From: Leptolyngbya sp. SIOISBB
GTDB taxonomy: Bacteria; Cyanobacteriota; Cyanobacteriia; Phormidesmidales; Phormidesmidaceae
Length of the DNA: 64,000 nt
Direction: 5' to 3'
Assembly (NCBI GenBank): GCA_010671905.1
Contig: JAAHII010000001.1
Coordinates: forward strand, 7,154,026 to 7,218,025
Shown here: piece after piece, positions 36,223 to 45,200 of the stretch
Numbering within the stretch: the first letter of the stretch is position 1
How the letters are laid out: every line of letters starts with the position of its first letter
Notes under the pieces: generated by a model
What the model was told of the DNA's origin: nothing
Database searches by the model: none
What the model saw: the letters and a program-made list of their open reading frames with translations, nothing else
Program-made: the position numbers and the translations under genes

Positions 36223-37364
36223 CAGGACTTACGCATTGACAAAATCACCAAAACCATAATTCAAGCGTTGCTACCCATCAGCGGTGCTTGGAGGATGAAC
36301 TGTCGAGCGACCTCTTGATAGAGGTAACGTTGTAGCTCATACCAATTGCCTAACTGTTGGTGCCAGACTTGCAACTCCAACTCGACAAAGGCGCGCAGGG
36401 CGCAGAAGATATGGGTGTGAATAGCTTCCTTTAAGCGCACCCGAAAGCGTTTGAGGGCACACAACTGTTTCCCGGCCCGGTGAAAACATTCAATGCCCCA
36501 GTGTTGGGTGTGCAATTGCTCAAAGTCAGCCGCAGCGGCTGCTTCTAGCGCCTCAGGGTCAGGCAAGTACAAAGCATAATACCGACACGATTCGTTTTTG
36601 AAGCGCTGGCAAAAGACCTTGACTCGCCCAACTCCCTTAAGATAGACCAGCCTCCCAGAGTCTGGAATGGCTAACGTGTCTACTCGTTGATAAGCCTGAT
36701 GAGGTTTTAAACGCACCAGCCGATTCTTGGCAACGCCGACTAAAAACCCCGTCTGGTCGTCTTTGAGCACATTGAGATTGGCCTTGGCGGCATCCCAAGT
36801 ATCGCTCGTGACGGCGCGAGGGCGCAAACCCCATTGCCTCACTTCCTGCCACATTTCCTGAAAGTATTGGTTTTTAGTTTTCCCCTCCGCTTTGTCATAG
36901 AGCCGGTAGTTAATCGGCACCCGCAAGCCATTGGGGCTGGTGTAGTAGAGTGTGACCAACGAGAGTCCCAGCACCGGCTGGGCGGCTTTACTGCTCCAGA
37001 AATAGCCCAACAGAGCGGTCGCTTTTCGCTGCGCATAAGGCTTTTCCAGCACGGTATCGTCCACGCTCACAACACCGCCGACTAAATCAATCCAGCCTTG
37101 AGAGACGAACTCGTTCAACAGATCCTTCGGCTCGTAGCGCTCTCGGCACAGAAAGCGATTGACGCTGTCGTGGGACACCGTTTTGAGGATCTCAGCCAGT
37201 TCGCAACAGCCGGAACCTTGCGGTTGGGCTAGCAGATAGCGGACGTAGAGGTTGAGCGTGCAGTGCGCTGTGGAAGGTTTGGTCAGAATCCGCAACGGAA
37301 TAGGTTATTCAATATCTTTGATTCTCAACCCATACATTCATTCCGCTGTCAATGCGTAACTCCA
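36223..37364 (-). mobile_element. insertion sequence in devC with 6-bp target duplication
   Basis: The ends are CAGGACTTACGCATTGACA on the left (36223-36241) and TGTCAATGCGTAACTCCA on the right, imperfect inverted repeats sharing TTACGCATTGACA exactly. CTCTAC flanks both sides (36217-36222 and 37365-37370). The element carries one complete transposase gene on the minus strand. The intact gene, matching ends and clean target duplication suggest a recent insertion. Confidence 0.88.
36261..37295 (-). CDS. DDE transposase (IS4/IS701-like)
   Basis: The 344-residue protein shows an RNase H-like DDE layout: first Asp in SVDDTVLEKPYA near residue 78, second Asp in AVTSDTWDAAKANL near 164, and a later Glu in QHWGIECFHRAGKQLCALKRF near 270, with the YREK-like signature replaced by this WGIECFHRAGKQ segment. 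Helical N- and C-termini flank the catalytic core. It appears complete and probably active. Its family placement (IS701 or another IS4-related group) is from general resemblance. Confidence 0.85.
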   Translation of the reverse strand: MRILTKPSTAHCTLNLYVRYLLAQPQGSGCCELAEILKTVSHDSVNRFLCRERYEPKDLLNEFVSQGWIDLVGGVVSVDDTVLEKPYAQRKATALLGYFWSSKAAQPVLGLSLVTLYYTSPNGLRVPINYRLYDKAEGKTKNQYFQEMWQEVRQWGLRPRAVTSDTWDAAKANLNVLKDDQTGFLVGVAKNRLVRLKPHQAYQRVDTLAIPDSGRLVYLKGVGRVKVFCQRFKNESCRYYALYLPDPEALEAAAAADFEQLHTQHWGIECFHRAGKQLCALKRFRVRLKEAIHTHIFCALRAFVELELQVWHQQLGNWYELQRYLYQEVARQFILQAPLMGSNA

Positions 37365-38520
37365 CTCTACATTGAGTTTGCCGATTGGGTTAACCCTCAG
37401 GAGCTGACACCCGAGGCGATCGCGGCCCTGGATGAGGCCGAACCAGAGTCCACCTTTCAGCTGTTTCCTAACGCGGTCAAAATCTTAGCCTTCAACCCGA
37501 CTCAGCCAGTGTTATCGATCCCCGAGGTCGGTCAACAGATTGACCGCATTTCGACTCCGGGCACCGTGCTCTACGATCGCCTCAGCCAAGAAAAATTCGG
37601 TCCCATTGCTGCCCTCTTTGAGCAACATGGCCGCGTCACCACCCTGATGGATAACCAGCGCGTGTCCGTTACAGGGCTGTTTAGTCTGGGCAGCACCCTA
37701 TTTGACAACGGTTACCTGGTCATGAGCGATTGGACCTACACGCAGTGGTTTGGCGTCGAGAGTTTAGAAAATGTCAGCGTCGGCGTGTTGACTTTAGAGG
37801 CGGGGGCAGATCGAGCCACGGTGCGACAAACCCTCGTAGCCACGTTGCCCAACTCGATCACGATCCTGACGCAGTCAGAACTGGCGGCCGCTGAGCAAGC
37901 GTTTCGCGCCTCCCTGCCCAACGGCAAGATTCTCAACTTTGGGGCCATGATGGGCTTTATCGTGGGCATCGTCATTGTGTATCAGGTGCTGTATACCGAC
38001 ATCAGCGACCACCTACCTGAATACGCCACCCTCAAAGCAATGGGATACAGCGATCGCCGTTTACTCTGGGTCGTCCTGCAAGAGGCGATCGTCCTGGCTG
38101 TGATGGGGTTCATCCCCGGTTACCTAGCGTCCTACGGCGTCTACCATCTGCTGACGCTCTTGACCCGCATTCCCTTGGTGATGAAAACCCAGGTCGCGAT
38201 CACGGTGTTTCTCTTGACGCTGGTGATGTGTGGTTTGTCTGGAGCGATCGCCATGAATAAGCTGCGCTCCGCTGACCCCGCCGACGTGTTTTAGGGGGCA
38301 GGGTGTAGGGGACTGGTGTTATAGCCGCAGAATGCGGAATGCGGAGGTCGGAATGCGGAATTAAAATGCTTGTCAGATAACGGTTTCACCAATCCAGAGT
38401 GACCTCATCAAACTGCGGCTTGCTACAGGAGACCGATTTGGACTTGTCTGATCACCTGTCGGGGAGGTGAAAAGAGTTAGGGAGCACCCGCGATCGCGGC
38501 GATATCTGAATCGATTGTGC

Positions 38521-39183
38521 TCATTCAACGTCAAAGGCAAATTCGATGAGGATGCGGCCCCCTTGGTCTCCATAACCCTGCACCTCAAACTCATAATTCA
38601 ACGCGGCCTCTAAGGCGGCCTGATCAAGCGAAGCATTGCCACTCGATCGGTTGATTGATGCCCCAGTCACAAATCCCGCTGTATCAAACTCAATGCTCAG
38701 CACGACGCTCCCTTCGGTGCCATCGCTCAGAGCAGCGTCAGGGTAATCAGGCTGGGGGCAACGCCGACAGCTAATCGATCTGGCCGGTGGCGTGACATCT
38801 AGCACAATCTGGGTCTCGTCTTGACTGATATTGACCGTCGGTGGCCCTCCCGTGCCGACCAGGCGAATGCGCACGCTGTTGGCATCGAGAGGTTCAACTG
38901 AAACTCGATCAATACCGTTGGTGAGAATCTCCTGATCAGCAGCCAGTCCTTCCCCCAATTGTGTGATCAGCAAATCCAGGATGGTCTCATTGCCCACATC
39001 CGTTTGCAAGATCGTGGCCTGCTCGGCATTCGGTGCCTCCAAGCTAATGATTAAGCTATCGTCCGTTGAGCAGATATCGACGTGGGTAATTTGCCTAACT
39101 TGGGCACGGGTGGGTGATATAAAAACGAGATTTAGAGCCGCGATCTCGCCGACTGTGGCTGACCATAAAAACGGTTTCGACAT
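38521..39183 (-). CDS. AMIN-domain/TonB C-terminal protein
   Basis: The 220-residue product has an N-terminal hydrophobic export segment (ALNLVFISPTRAQV), an AMIN-like beta domain (about 30-135), and a TonB C-terminal energy-transducer domain (YPDAALSDGTEGSVVLSIEFDTAGFVTGASINRSS in the family pattern). It lacks the long Pro-rich spacer of classical TonB. TonB takes energy from ExbB-ExbD to drive outer-membrane transporters; the ExbB/ExbD genes are at 47-48.5 kb, on the far side of the integron. No attC flanks this gene convincingly, so I treat it as host. Confidence 0.75.
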   Translation of the reverse strand: MSKPFLWSATVGEIAALNLVFISPTRAQVRQITHVDICSTDDSLIISLEAPNAEQATILQTDVGNETILDLLITQLGEGLAADQEILTNGIDRVSVEPLDANSVRIRLVGTGGPPTVNISQDETQIVLDVTPPARSISCRRCPQPDYPDAALSDGTEGSVVLSIEFDTAGFVTGASINRSSGNASLDQAALEAALNYEFEVQGYGDQGGRILIEFAFDVE

Positions 39184-39195
39184 AAGTTTTTGAAC

Positions 39196-39250
39196 GGCTT
39201 AACTGATCGCCTTGATTTACTCTCTCGATAGCTCAAACCATAGGCCAACG
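39196..39250 (-). other. possible terminal attC remnant
   Basis: GCTTAAC at about 39197-39203 fits the RYYYAAC core, but the opposite core (GTTTAAG) lies inside the tpm coding end and the stem is weak. If real, it is a degenerate last attC. Confidence 0.25.
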
Positions 39251-39920
39251 TCAATGACGTTTAAGTAACCAAACGGTTTCCCTGGCTGCACATTTTCCTC
39301 TAAAGCCGCCGGGAAGCTCTGTACTCTCAAGTTGAGAGACCGCATAGCGATCTCCATAGTGGTGATGCACCTCCTCTGCACTGATAGAAAAGGGTGGCCC
39401 TGACATCAACGTTTGGTCGTATTCGTAGGTGACGAGTAACTGCGGTGCCTGGTCGGTAATGTGTCTGAGATGAGCGGTGTAGAGATCGCGCATCTCCTTA
39501 GGTAACGCTACCAAAGCGGCCCGGTCATAAATAGCATCCACTGAGCCCAACATCTCGCTAGAAACCTGAAAAATATCACCGACAAAAATGTCGATATTTT
39601 CTGCGCTGTAATGCTTGATTTCACCCATTTCTAAGATTTGGGGAGTGACGTCTAGTTCCCCAAATAACTGCTGAATGGCAATTTCAATCAGTTCAGCGCC
39701 CGCCACCCGATACCCCTGAGCCAAAAGCCAGGCAATATCCAGCGTTTTGCCACACAATGGTACAAAGACCCGACTGCTTTTTGGCTAACGCTAGTGCCTC
39801 AAAATAGTTGACTAGAGCAGGATTTACTTCACTTTTGTGGAACGCAATCTGGTTCGATTTCCATCGTTGACGCCAAAAACCTGTCTCCACGCTTATTTTC
39901 TCAAAAACACGCTTATTCAT
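39251..39920 (-). pseudogene. tpm: thiopurine S-methyltransferase cassette, frameshifted
   Basis: Two minus-strand frames join to give a bacterial TPMT: the N-terminal part FWRQRWKSNQIAFHKSEVNPALVNYFEAL and the C-terminal part PLCGKTLDIAWLLAQGYRVAGAELIEIA through LLKRH. TPMT methylates thiopurines and, in bacteria, also selenium or tellurium compounds. The break is one extra base in the T5 run at 39778-39782 (A5 on the coding strand); removing it gives the continuous motif RVFVPLCGKT. The expected length after repair is about 222 residues. It appears to be the sixth cassette. Confidence 0.85.
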
Positions 39921-39924
39921 TCAT

Positions 39925-40030
39925 ACATAACGACCAAATCAGCTGCAACTTTGTGCCGTAGGCTTGGCGGCATTTGTGAGTATTTAAAAACGGTGACAAA
40001 AAAGTTGTCAGTTGCATTTGATTGTTCTAC
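39925..40030 (-). other. attC-like site (cassette 5)
   Basis: ACATAAC at 39925-39931 and GTTCTAC at 40024-40030 bound a region whose arms partly pair (ATCAGCTGCAACT against AGTTGCATTTGAT in reverse complement). It starts 34 bases past the MFS stop codon. The cores are less canonical than in other sites. Confidence 0.45.
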
Positions 40031-40063
40031 CGCACTTTTTATTGGTCACATGTTCTCTATTAT

Positions 40064-41257
40064 TTAGTTCCCATCATTAATGACTGCTTGTTTAGGCTCA
40101 TCAACATTTAATTTAAGAAATAGAATAATAATCGCTAATGTGAATAATATGGAACTAGTAAAGTAGAAGCTTATACCAATCCCCCCAATATCCCAGATAG
40201 TACCAATTAGAAATTGCCCAAGGATTCCTGAAATAGAAATACAAATCCTGAATTTTGAAAGAGACTTGCCAATGTTTGTAAAAAGTGTTTTGTTAATATG
40301 ATCGTCTGTATAAATGGTGGTAATATTAGATACGAGTTCGAAAAAGAACCATGATACAATAATTAAATTGAGACTATTAACACTCATCATTATAATAAGC
40401 AATATCGCTTGAAAACTAAAATTAACTATAAGCATATTTTTTATAGCAAAAGAATTGAAGAAATTATATAAATTAGCAGCGAATAGATTTGAAATTCCAT
40501 ATACGATGAAAAATACAAGTCCAACATCTTGAACTTGTAATTCATGAGAATCGTTTAAGAAAATCACAAACCTATTGATTATTAACGCAGTACCAAATGC
40601 TTCTAGTGAGTAGATAAAGGTAAATCTTTTTAGTTTTGCGGCATCAATTGGGCTCTCGACATCCTTCTTCAATTTCTGCTTAGTATTTCCAAGTGAAAAT
40701 AGAAAAAGTGTTGATACAAGCTCGATCAAACCGGAAACGATAAAAATAAGTGGAATATTTTGAGTATAGATATATAAATATATTAAGGAAAACCCTCCAA
40801 TAGAAGCTCCGATTGTTCCATACGTATTTGTTTTTGCTATAAATCTTTTGAAATCGTCTTCAGGAATCACTTCTCTAAAATAAGGAGAAAGTGAAGTTTG
40901 ATATATTTTTTCAAAGAGTGATTTAAAGAAGATTAAAATATACAAGATGTATATACTACTGAATAATCCATAACAAGAAAGGAAAATAGCAGAACCGGCA
41001 TTTCCAATAATTATTAATGTAACGCGATTTCCCTTATCACTCAGAGAAGAGAAAAAATAGTCAATAACTGTGTTCACGACAGCTGGTATTATGAAAGCTA
41101 GAGCAACTGTCAGCATGCTTTCCGTTTTATCCCAAACAAGAAAAGAAAGAAATATAAAGATGACACCTTGGTCAAAATTTCCTAGAAAAACGTGCCGATA
41201 TAAAGCTTTGATTGTTTTGTTTGTTTTTGTATTCAAAAGACTTGCTCCCCTTGGCAA
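40064..41257 (-). CDS. MFS transporter cassette
   Basis: The 397-residue protein is almost wholly hydrophobic, with about 12 predicted membrane segments. It shows major-facilitator features such as the loop between TM2 and TM3 (SLSDKGNRVTLIIIGN, a degenerate GxxxDRxGRR motif). The charged middle loop KQKLKKDVESPIDAAKLKR separates the halves. It probably exports or imports a small molecule; specificity is unknown. The DNA is very AT-rich compared with host genes, with Ile/Phe/Asn/Lys-heavy codon use, a sign of foreign origin. It is cassette 5. Confidence 0.85.
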   Translation of the reverse strand: MPRGASLLNTKTNKTIKALYRHVFLGNFDQGVIFIFLSFLVWDKTESMLTVALAFIIPAVVNTVIDYFFSSLSDKGNRVTLIIIGNAGSAIFLSCYGLFSSIYILYILIFFKSLFEKIYQTSLSPYFREVIPEDDFKRFIAKTNTYGTIGASIGGFSLIYLYIYTQNIPLIFIVSGLIELVSTLFLFSLGNTKQKLKKDVESPIDAAKLKRFTFIYSLEAFGTALIINRFVIFLNDSHELQVQDVGLVFFIVYGISNLFAANLYNFFNSFAIKNMLIVNFSFQAILLIIMMSVNSLNLIIVSWFFFELVSNITTIYTDDHINKTLFTNIGKSLSKFRICISISGILGQFLIGTIWDIGGIGISFYFTSSILFTLAIIILFLKLNVDEPKQAVINDGN

Positions 41258-41679
41258 TTAGGGAAATCGAGTTTTACTCAATAACTTGACTCATGGATAT
41301 ATTTAATAATTGAACAAATGTAAGAGTTTGAATTTGTCATATCTATACACACTTTCCAGTTGAATTTTTTTATTGTTCATTTCTTAAGCCTTTTTAGGAT
41401 GATTTAAAAAGGTAATGAATTTAAAAAAAAAATTCTGTAGAATCAATAATCTGCCTCTTTTGTCGGTAGAACGGTAAAGTTGAGCCGACACAGGCACTTT
41501 TGACCCTAACCGATAACGTTTGTATGTTCGGCTCCAACGCAATGTTAGTCTGAATGGACGAGCATCAACACTAGAGACAAATAACGATAAAGCAGGTTAT
41601 CACTATCCTTCATTCCGTTAAGTATTAATTCCTTTTCGTTTTCACACTTATTTTGAAGAATGAAAAGGAAAAGGAATCT
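41258..41679. other. cassette spacer, AT-rich
   Basis: This 420-base stretch contains the attC at 41466-41550 and, to its left, an AT-rich leader that probably carries its own promoter for the MFS gene. There is no open frame. Confidence 0.5.
41466..41550 (-). other. attC site (cassette 4)
   Basis: GTAGAAC (41466-41472) and GTTAGTC (41544-41550) are the outer cores. The arms GTTGAGCCGACA and TGTTCGGCTCCAAC pair with one extrahelical base, as expected for a folded attC. Confidence 0.65.
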
Positions 41680-42264
41680 TTATTTCTTCTTGATAGCTTT
41701 TTCTTTAATAGTAAGTTCGCCAAATATTACTTCTCCTTCAATGACAATCGTAGGTGAGTCCGGATTTATCCTCCTTTGGCTTCTATTATCAATATCAGCA
41801 ACAATATTCTTTACATTTGAGATCACATTAATGCCTGGAGGAACAATTATATTAACTTCACCAAACCAACAGACAAGAGATATATAAGTCAAATCTGAGT
41901 CAAAACTTACTTCCCGAAAGTCAATTTCCGCAGCACCTAAAACCGTGACTACTCTTAAGTGTTTAGGAGGAACCCAATTCCCCTTTCTTTTTAGATCAGA
42001 CAATATACTGATCAATGAATCTTTGTTTCTGTGCGCTTCTAGTTCCAGTTCTTGATTCTTTATATCGATTTCGTCTTTTGTGGGAAGATCATTAGTTAGT
42101 GACAATAATTCAGATTTACTCTGTGTACTTAGTGCTATATTGACAAGTTGCTCAAATTCATCTACTTCTAAATGATTCTTCGCAAGATTAAATTTTAATT
42201 GATCAACAACCTTATCTCGCAGATATTTTACAGGCCTGTCTTTCCATTCCGGTGACATACTCAT
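41680..42264 (-). CDS. DUF1707 / LiaF-C-like domain protein cassette
   Basis: The 194-residue protein has an N-terminal DUF1707-like helical domain (LRDKVVDQLKFNLAKNHLEVDEFEQLVNIAL pattern, about residues 12-60) and a C-terminal beta-rich domain (about 98-190; VVTVLGAAEIDFRE, VCWFGEVNIIVPPGINVI, GEVIFGELTI) resembling the LiaF C-terminal family of cell-wall antibiotic response proteins. No membrane segment is seen. Related proteins are common in bacteria as short regulatory or membrane-stress factors, with function unproven. It is AT-rich and probably foreign: cassette 4. Confidence 0.75.
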   Translation of the reverse strand: MSMSPEWKDRPVKYLRDKVVDQLKFNLAKNHLEVDEFEQLVNIALSTQSKSELLSLTNDLPTKDEIDIKNQELELEAHRNKDSLISILSDLKRKGNWVPPKHLRVVTVLGAAEIDFREVSFDSDLTYISLVCWFGEVNIIVPPGINVISNVKNIVADIDNRSQRRINPDSPTIVIEGEVIFGELTIKEKAIKKK

Positions 42265-42485
42265 TTTCTTCTATTGAGTAACGTTAAAGTGAAGTCAGAA
42301 CATCCATTTGTAGTGATAGTTGCTTTCTCATCTAATTAGAGGGTACAACCCAGTCTTTTTCTCCTTACATCGTAATCCTGGAACAAAAAGATGAGGATCT
42401 TGTGAGAAAGTCAAAGAAACTGGCAGGATCTTGGCAAGATTAATTCAATGATAGGAAATTGACTTTTATAGCGGTTGTCGGTGTC

Positions 42486-42575
42486 GCCTAACGTCCAGCA
42501 TCACCGGGCGGCGACGTTGCGCGTTGATTTCAGATTCCGCCGGATTCGCCGCCCCGGTTCACGCAATTGTTAGCC
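42486..42575 (-). other. attC site (cassette 3)
   Basis: This is the best attC in the array: GCCTAAC (42486-42492; GTTAGGC on the minus strand) and GTTAGCC (42569-42575) bound 90 bases with GC-rich self-complementary arms (GGGCGGCG against CGCCGCCCC). The hydrolase stop codon TAA lies inside the outer core. Confidence 0.85.
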
Positions 42576-43439
42576 TGAGTCGTCCATCACCTCAGAGATC
42601 ACTTTCGAAACGAGCTGCAAAACGTCCGGTTCCAGGAGGATCTCGTGTCCCTTGCCACCGACTCGCACGACATCAACTGTTTTTCCCGCATCTTCGAGCA
42701 ATGCGGCGTACTGCAATCCAAGCTCCGGCGGCGTCACATCGTCAGTTTCGCCAACGATCAGCCTTATCTTAAGAGCATCGGAGATCTGATCGATGTCATG
42801 CAACACGGATAACGAATCAATGTCGCCCTTGAACGCATCAGACCCGGTTTTCGTGAACATGTGTCGCCGCCAATGATTCACATCGCCCGGAAACGAAACC
42901 AGAACCACTCCATGAATCAGAGAGTGGTGCCGTGCGACAATGTTTGCCGCAATTGCAGCGCCGCCCGAATGTCCGATCAAGACAACTTTGCGAGCATTCG
43001 TCGTTTCGCCTAGGGTCTCAATAGCCTCGGCGATCGAATCGGTATTCTTTGCATTCCAATTGTCACCAACGGAGTCGCCCCGTTCACCATCTGAGATGTT
43101 GCCGGTCGGATCTTCGTACCCGGGACGAAGTAACGCAACGGTCACGACGTTGTCGTTTGCCTGGGCAATCCGGCTTGCCATTACGTACTGGTACTCTGGT
43201 CGATTGCGGGGGGCATCACCGTGAAGAACAACACAAAGCACCGGTCGCCTATCCACGTTGGCGCTCTGAAAACGCAGTCCGAAGAGCCGGTATTGACCAC
43301 CTTGCACCGTAAAAGATTCCGCTCCCTTAGAATGTGAACTAGCTCCGTTTGTCGAGTTGGTTTCCCGCGTTGGTGTCGAACCGTTGCACCCAATCACTAA
43401 GGTCAACGAAATTAACAACGGTACAAGTGTTCGTTTCAC
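42570..43439 (-). CDS. lipoprotein alpha/beta hydrolase cassette
   Basis: The 289-residue protein has a lipoprotein signal (LISLTLVIGC, lipobox VIGC near residue 18) and an alpha/beta-hydrolase fold with nucleophile elbow GHSGG near residue 158, a putative acid in GETDDVTPPE, and a catalytic His in GKGHEILLE near 271. It is likely an outer or inner membrane-anchored esterase or dienelactone-hydrolase-like enzyme. The composition is GC-richer than the other cassettes, so cassettes come from different donors. The stop codon overlaps its attC. It is cassette 3. Confidence 0.85.
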   Translation of the reverse strand: MKRTLVPLLISLTLVIGCNGSTPTRETNSTNGASSHSKGAESFTVQGGQYRLFGLRFQSANVDRRPVLCVVLHGDAPRNRPEYQYVMASRIAQANDNVVTVALLRPGYEDPTGNISDGERGDSVGDNWNAKNTDSIAEAIETLGETTNARKVVLIGHSGGAAIAANIVARHHSLIHGVVLVSFPGDVNHWRRHMFTKTGSDAFKGDIDSLSVLHDIDQISDALKIRLIVGETDDVTPPELGLQYAALLEDAGKTVDVVRVGGKGHEILLEPDVLQLVSKVISEVMDDSG

Positions 43440-43460
43440 TGTGACCGACTTGGTCCTTCA

Positions 43461-43545
43461 GGCTAACGAGAAGCTGAGCGGCGGTCATTATTTTTGCATC
43501 AACACCTAGATTACTCATGCCGTCCGCTCCTGCGTTATGTTAGCT
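43461..43545 (-). other. attC site (cassette 2)
   Basis: GGCTAAC (43461-43467) and GTTAGCT (43539-43545) flank arms GAAGCTGAGCGGCGGTCAT and ATGCCGTCCGCTCCTGC that pair with a few unpaired bases. The stop codon of the preceding gene is adjacent. Confidence 0.8.
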
Positions 43546-44487
43546 TCACGGTGCTGATTCGTATTGCTCATCTAGCTCTTTAGCAATCCCTTGCAGAGAC
43601 TTTAACTGATTTGAGAGAAATGAAGCATAAATATAAGCGTCTTTCTCATTTATAGTTTCATCGCCACCAAAATACGCCTTTAGACGCTTTAAGGGGTAAT
43701 CAATCAGCTCATAATGATAATCTACCGATTCGTAGACTCCCCATTCACCACGGATAGACAGCTCATCTTTAAAGTTCTCGATACATTCAGTAATGATTTT
43801 TAAGTTAGGGGTTCCGAGTGGAAAGCCATTTCTGCTGTATGTAGCTTCATGAATTTTACCAAAATGATAATTAATTGTGCGAGGAAAAATATCTGCTAGT
43901 TTTTTGTCCTTATGTATTTCACGATGTTTCATTTCCTGCTTTTCTAGCTCTAGAATAACTTTTGATAAAATCTGGCCTAAATACGATTGCTGTTTTTCAA
44001 TCAAAACTGGAATTGATATTTGACGCATTTCATATTCTTTATCTCCTGAATACACTGTCATTAATTCAAAGCCTGTAGGTGATATTGACATCCTTGTAAT
44101 AAAGCAAGATTTTGCTAAACCATTTTCTCTTTGATAACTAGGATGACCTGCAGCACTATTTCTAATTACTCGTATTTCTTCTAAGGCTTTTGGCAGTTTA
44201 ACCTTGAAATTTAAGGCATCCCCGATATGTTTTGCAGCATCCTGTTGTAATAAAAGTGTTTGCAAAATTCCATAAACAATCAAATAGCTGACTCCCTCTT
44301 CCTGTATATTGAAAAGTCTCGGGTAAGCATCTATTGCTATTTGTGTATCTCCAATCAAATCCAATGCACTACATAATTTATTCCATGTGGCAGAGTCTTC
44401 GAGCAAATTAGATTGCTTTCTAGGACTATTAATAAAATCTCTTATTCGGTCTTCTAATTTATGGAGTTCTACCATACATAAATTCAT
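43546..44487 (-). CDS. hypothetical protein cassette with HEPN-like motif
   Basis: The 313-residue, mostly helical protein has no family I can name. Residues about 100-120 read LEEIRVIRNSAAGHPSY: Arg-Asn followed four residues later by His (R-N-x4-H) fits the Rx4-6H motif of HEPN ribonucleases, where a polar residue often follows the Arg. HEPN proteins act in toxin-antitoxin and anti-phage defence. The assignment rests on this motif and helical context only. It is AT-rich, with the stop codon directly at its attC: cassette 2. Confidence 0.7.
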   Translation of the reverse strand: MNLCMVELHKLEDRIRDFINSPRKQSNLLEDSATWNKLCSALDLIGDTQIAIDAYPRLFNIQEEGVSYLIVYGILQTLLLQQDAAKHIGDALNFKVKLPKALEEIRVIRNSAAGHPSYQRENGLAKSCFITRMSISPTGFELMTVYSGDKEYEMRQISIPVLIEKQQSYLGQILSKVILELEKQEMKHREIHKDKKLADIFPRTINYHFGKIHEATYSRNGFPLGTPNLKIITECIENFKDELSIRGEWGVYESVDYHYELIDYPLKRLKAYFGGDETINEKDAYIYASFLSNQLKSLQGIAKELDEQYESAP

Positions 44488-44511
44488 GGAACTCTAACAA
44501 AACAGATTACT

Positions 44512-44592
44512 GGCTAACGGCAAAACGCAGCAGCAAACAACCTTAGTCTCTTATAAGTGGCATTCATTTGCCCACTGCCGTAAAGTATTAGC
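44512..44592 (-). other. attC site (cassette 1)
   Basis: GGCTAAC at 44512-44518 and ATTAGC near 44587-44592 bound 81 bases, with imperfect arms (GGCAAAACGCAG against CTGCCGTAAAG). It begins just past the stop of the first cassette gene. Confidence 0.6.
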
Positions 44593-44597
44593 TTAGA

Positions 44598-45200
44598 TTA
44601 GTGACCAGGATTTAGAATATAGTCAACCTCAAATGCCTTAAACTTTTCACAGCCTAGACGAGTTTCATTCCACATTCTTATCAAAGAAGAAGATTCAATC
44701 ACAACCCGTTTTTCAACCTTAACGTCAAAATCGAAGAAGTTGTCAATCGTAGCAGAATAGTCACAAATTATTTTGTCAAAGCCTTTTTTTGATATTCCAT
44801 CTTGAATTTTATTTCCTAGTTTATCTGTGACAAAAAAGATAACATTTCCCTCTTCAGCTCCATTTAATTGAAAACTCAACATGGTTTGGTCTGAGTTTGG
44901 AAAAATAAAAAACTCTTCCTTACAAAGAATTTCAATATCATAAAAAGTATATGCTGTTGATCCTTTAGATGGTGGCACTAACTTTCTAAGGAAGACTTTA
45001 TATTTAATATCTTTAAGAAATCGCCTCCTGGGTATATTACGAATCACCAATCTAAATCCGTATTCAGGTAAGTATCCAAGTCTGGGCAGTCCTTCTCTTC
45101 GGGCGGACCATTTTAATAATAAATACTGGATAGCGGGAAAAGCGAAGAAGGTGATTAGTGCTAAGAACTGCCCAACTGATTGTTCTAGAACATTATCCAT
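44598..45200 (-). CDS. hypothetical membrane-anchored protein cassette
   Basis: The 200-residue product has one N-terminal transmembrane segment (FLALITFFAFPAIQYLLLKW, about residues 12-31) followed by a basic stretch (IPRRRFLKDIKYKVFLRK) and a beta-rich soluble domain, probably cytosolic given the positive charges after the membrane segment. No known domain is recognised. It is the first cassette, next to attI, the position best placed for expression from an integron promoter. Moderately AT-rich. Confidence 0.7.
   Translation of the reverse strand: MDNVLEQSVGQFLALITFFAFPAIQYLLLKWSARREGLPRLGYLPEYGFRLVIRNIPRRRFLKDIKYKVFLRKLVPPSKGSTAYTFYDIEILCKEEFFIFPNSDQTMLSFQLNGAEEGNVIFFVTDKLGNKIQDGISKKGFDKIICDYSATIDNFFDFDVKVEKRVVIESSSLIRMWNETRLGCEKFKAFEVDYILNPGH

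Larger units (their letters stand above)
35902..38294 (+). pseudogene. devC: DevC-like permease, interrupted by an IS
   Basis: The 5' part (35902-36222) encodes the N-terminal cytoplasmic region, TM1 (LLVAIIGVAFANILIFTQLG) and the start of the periplasmic domain. The 3' part (37371-38294) continues with IEFADWVNPQEL through three more membrane segments to SADPADVF. An IS of 1142 bp plus a duplicated CTCTAC separates them. Removing both gives 1245 bases, 414 codons plus a stop, in frame across the join (ASPLY-IEFADW). MacB-like DevC proteins are about 390-410 residues, so the uninterrupted gene was normal. As it stands the exporter lacks its permease. The devA partner is 8.4 kb away. Confidence 0.9.

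Noticed and set aside
42481-42580. Cloverleaf-like fold considered as a tRNA
   Set aside because: The arms and GCCTAAC/GTTAGCC cores fit attC; no anticodon stem or TPsiC sequence.
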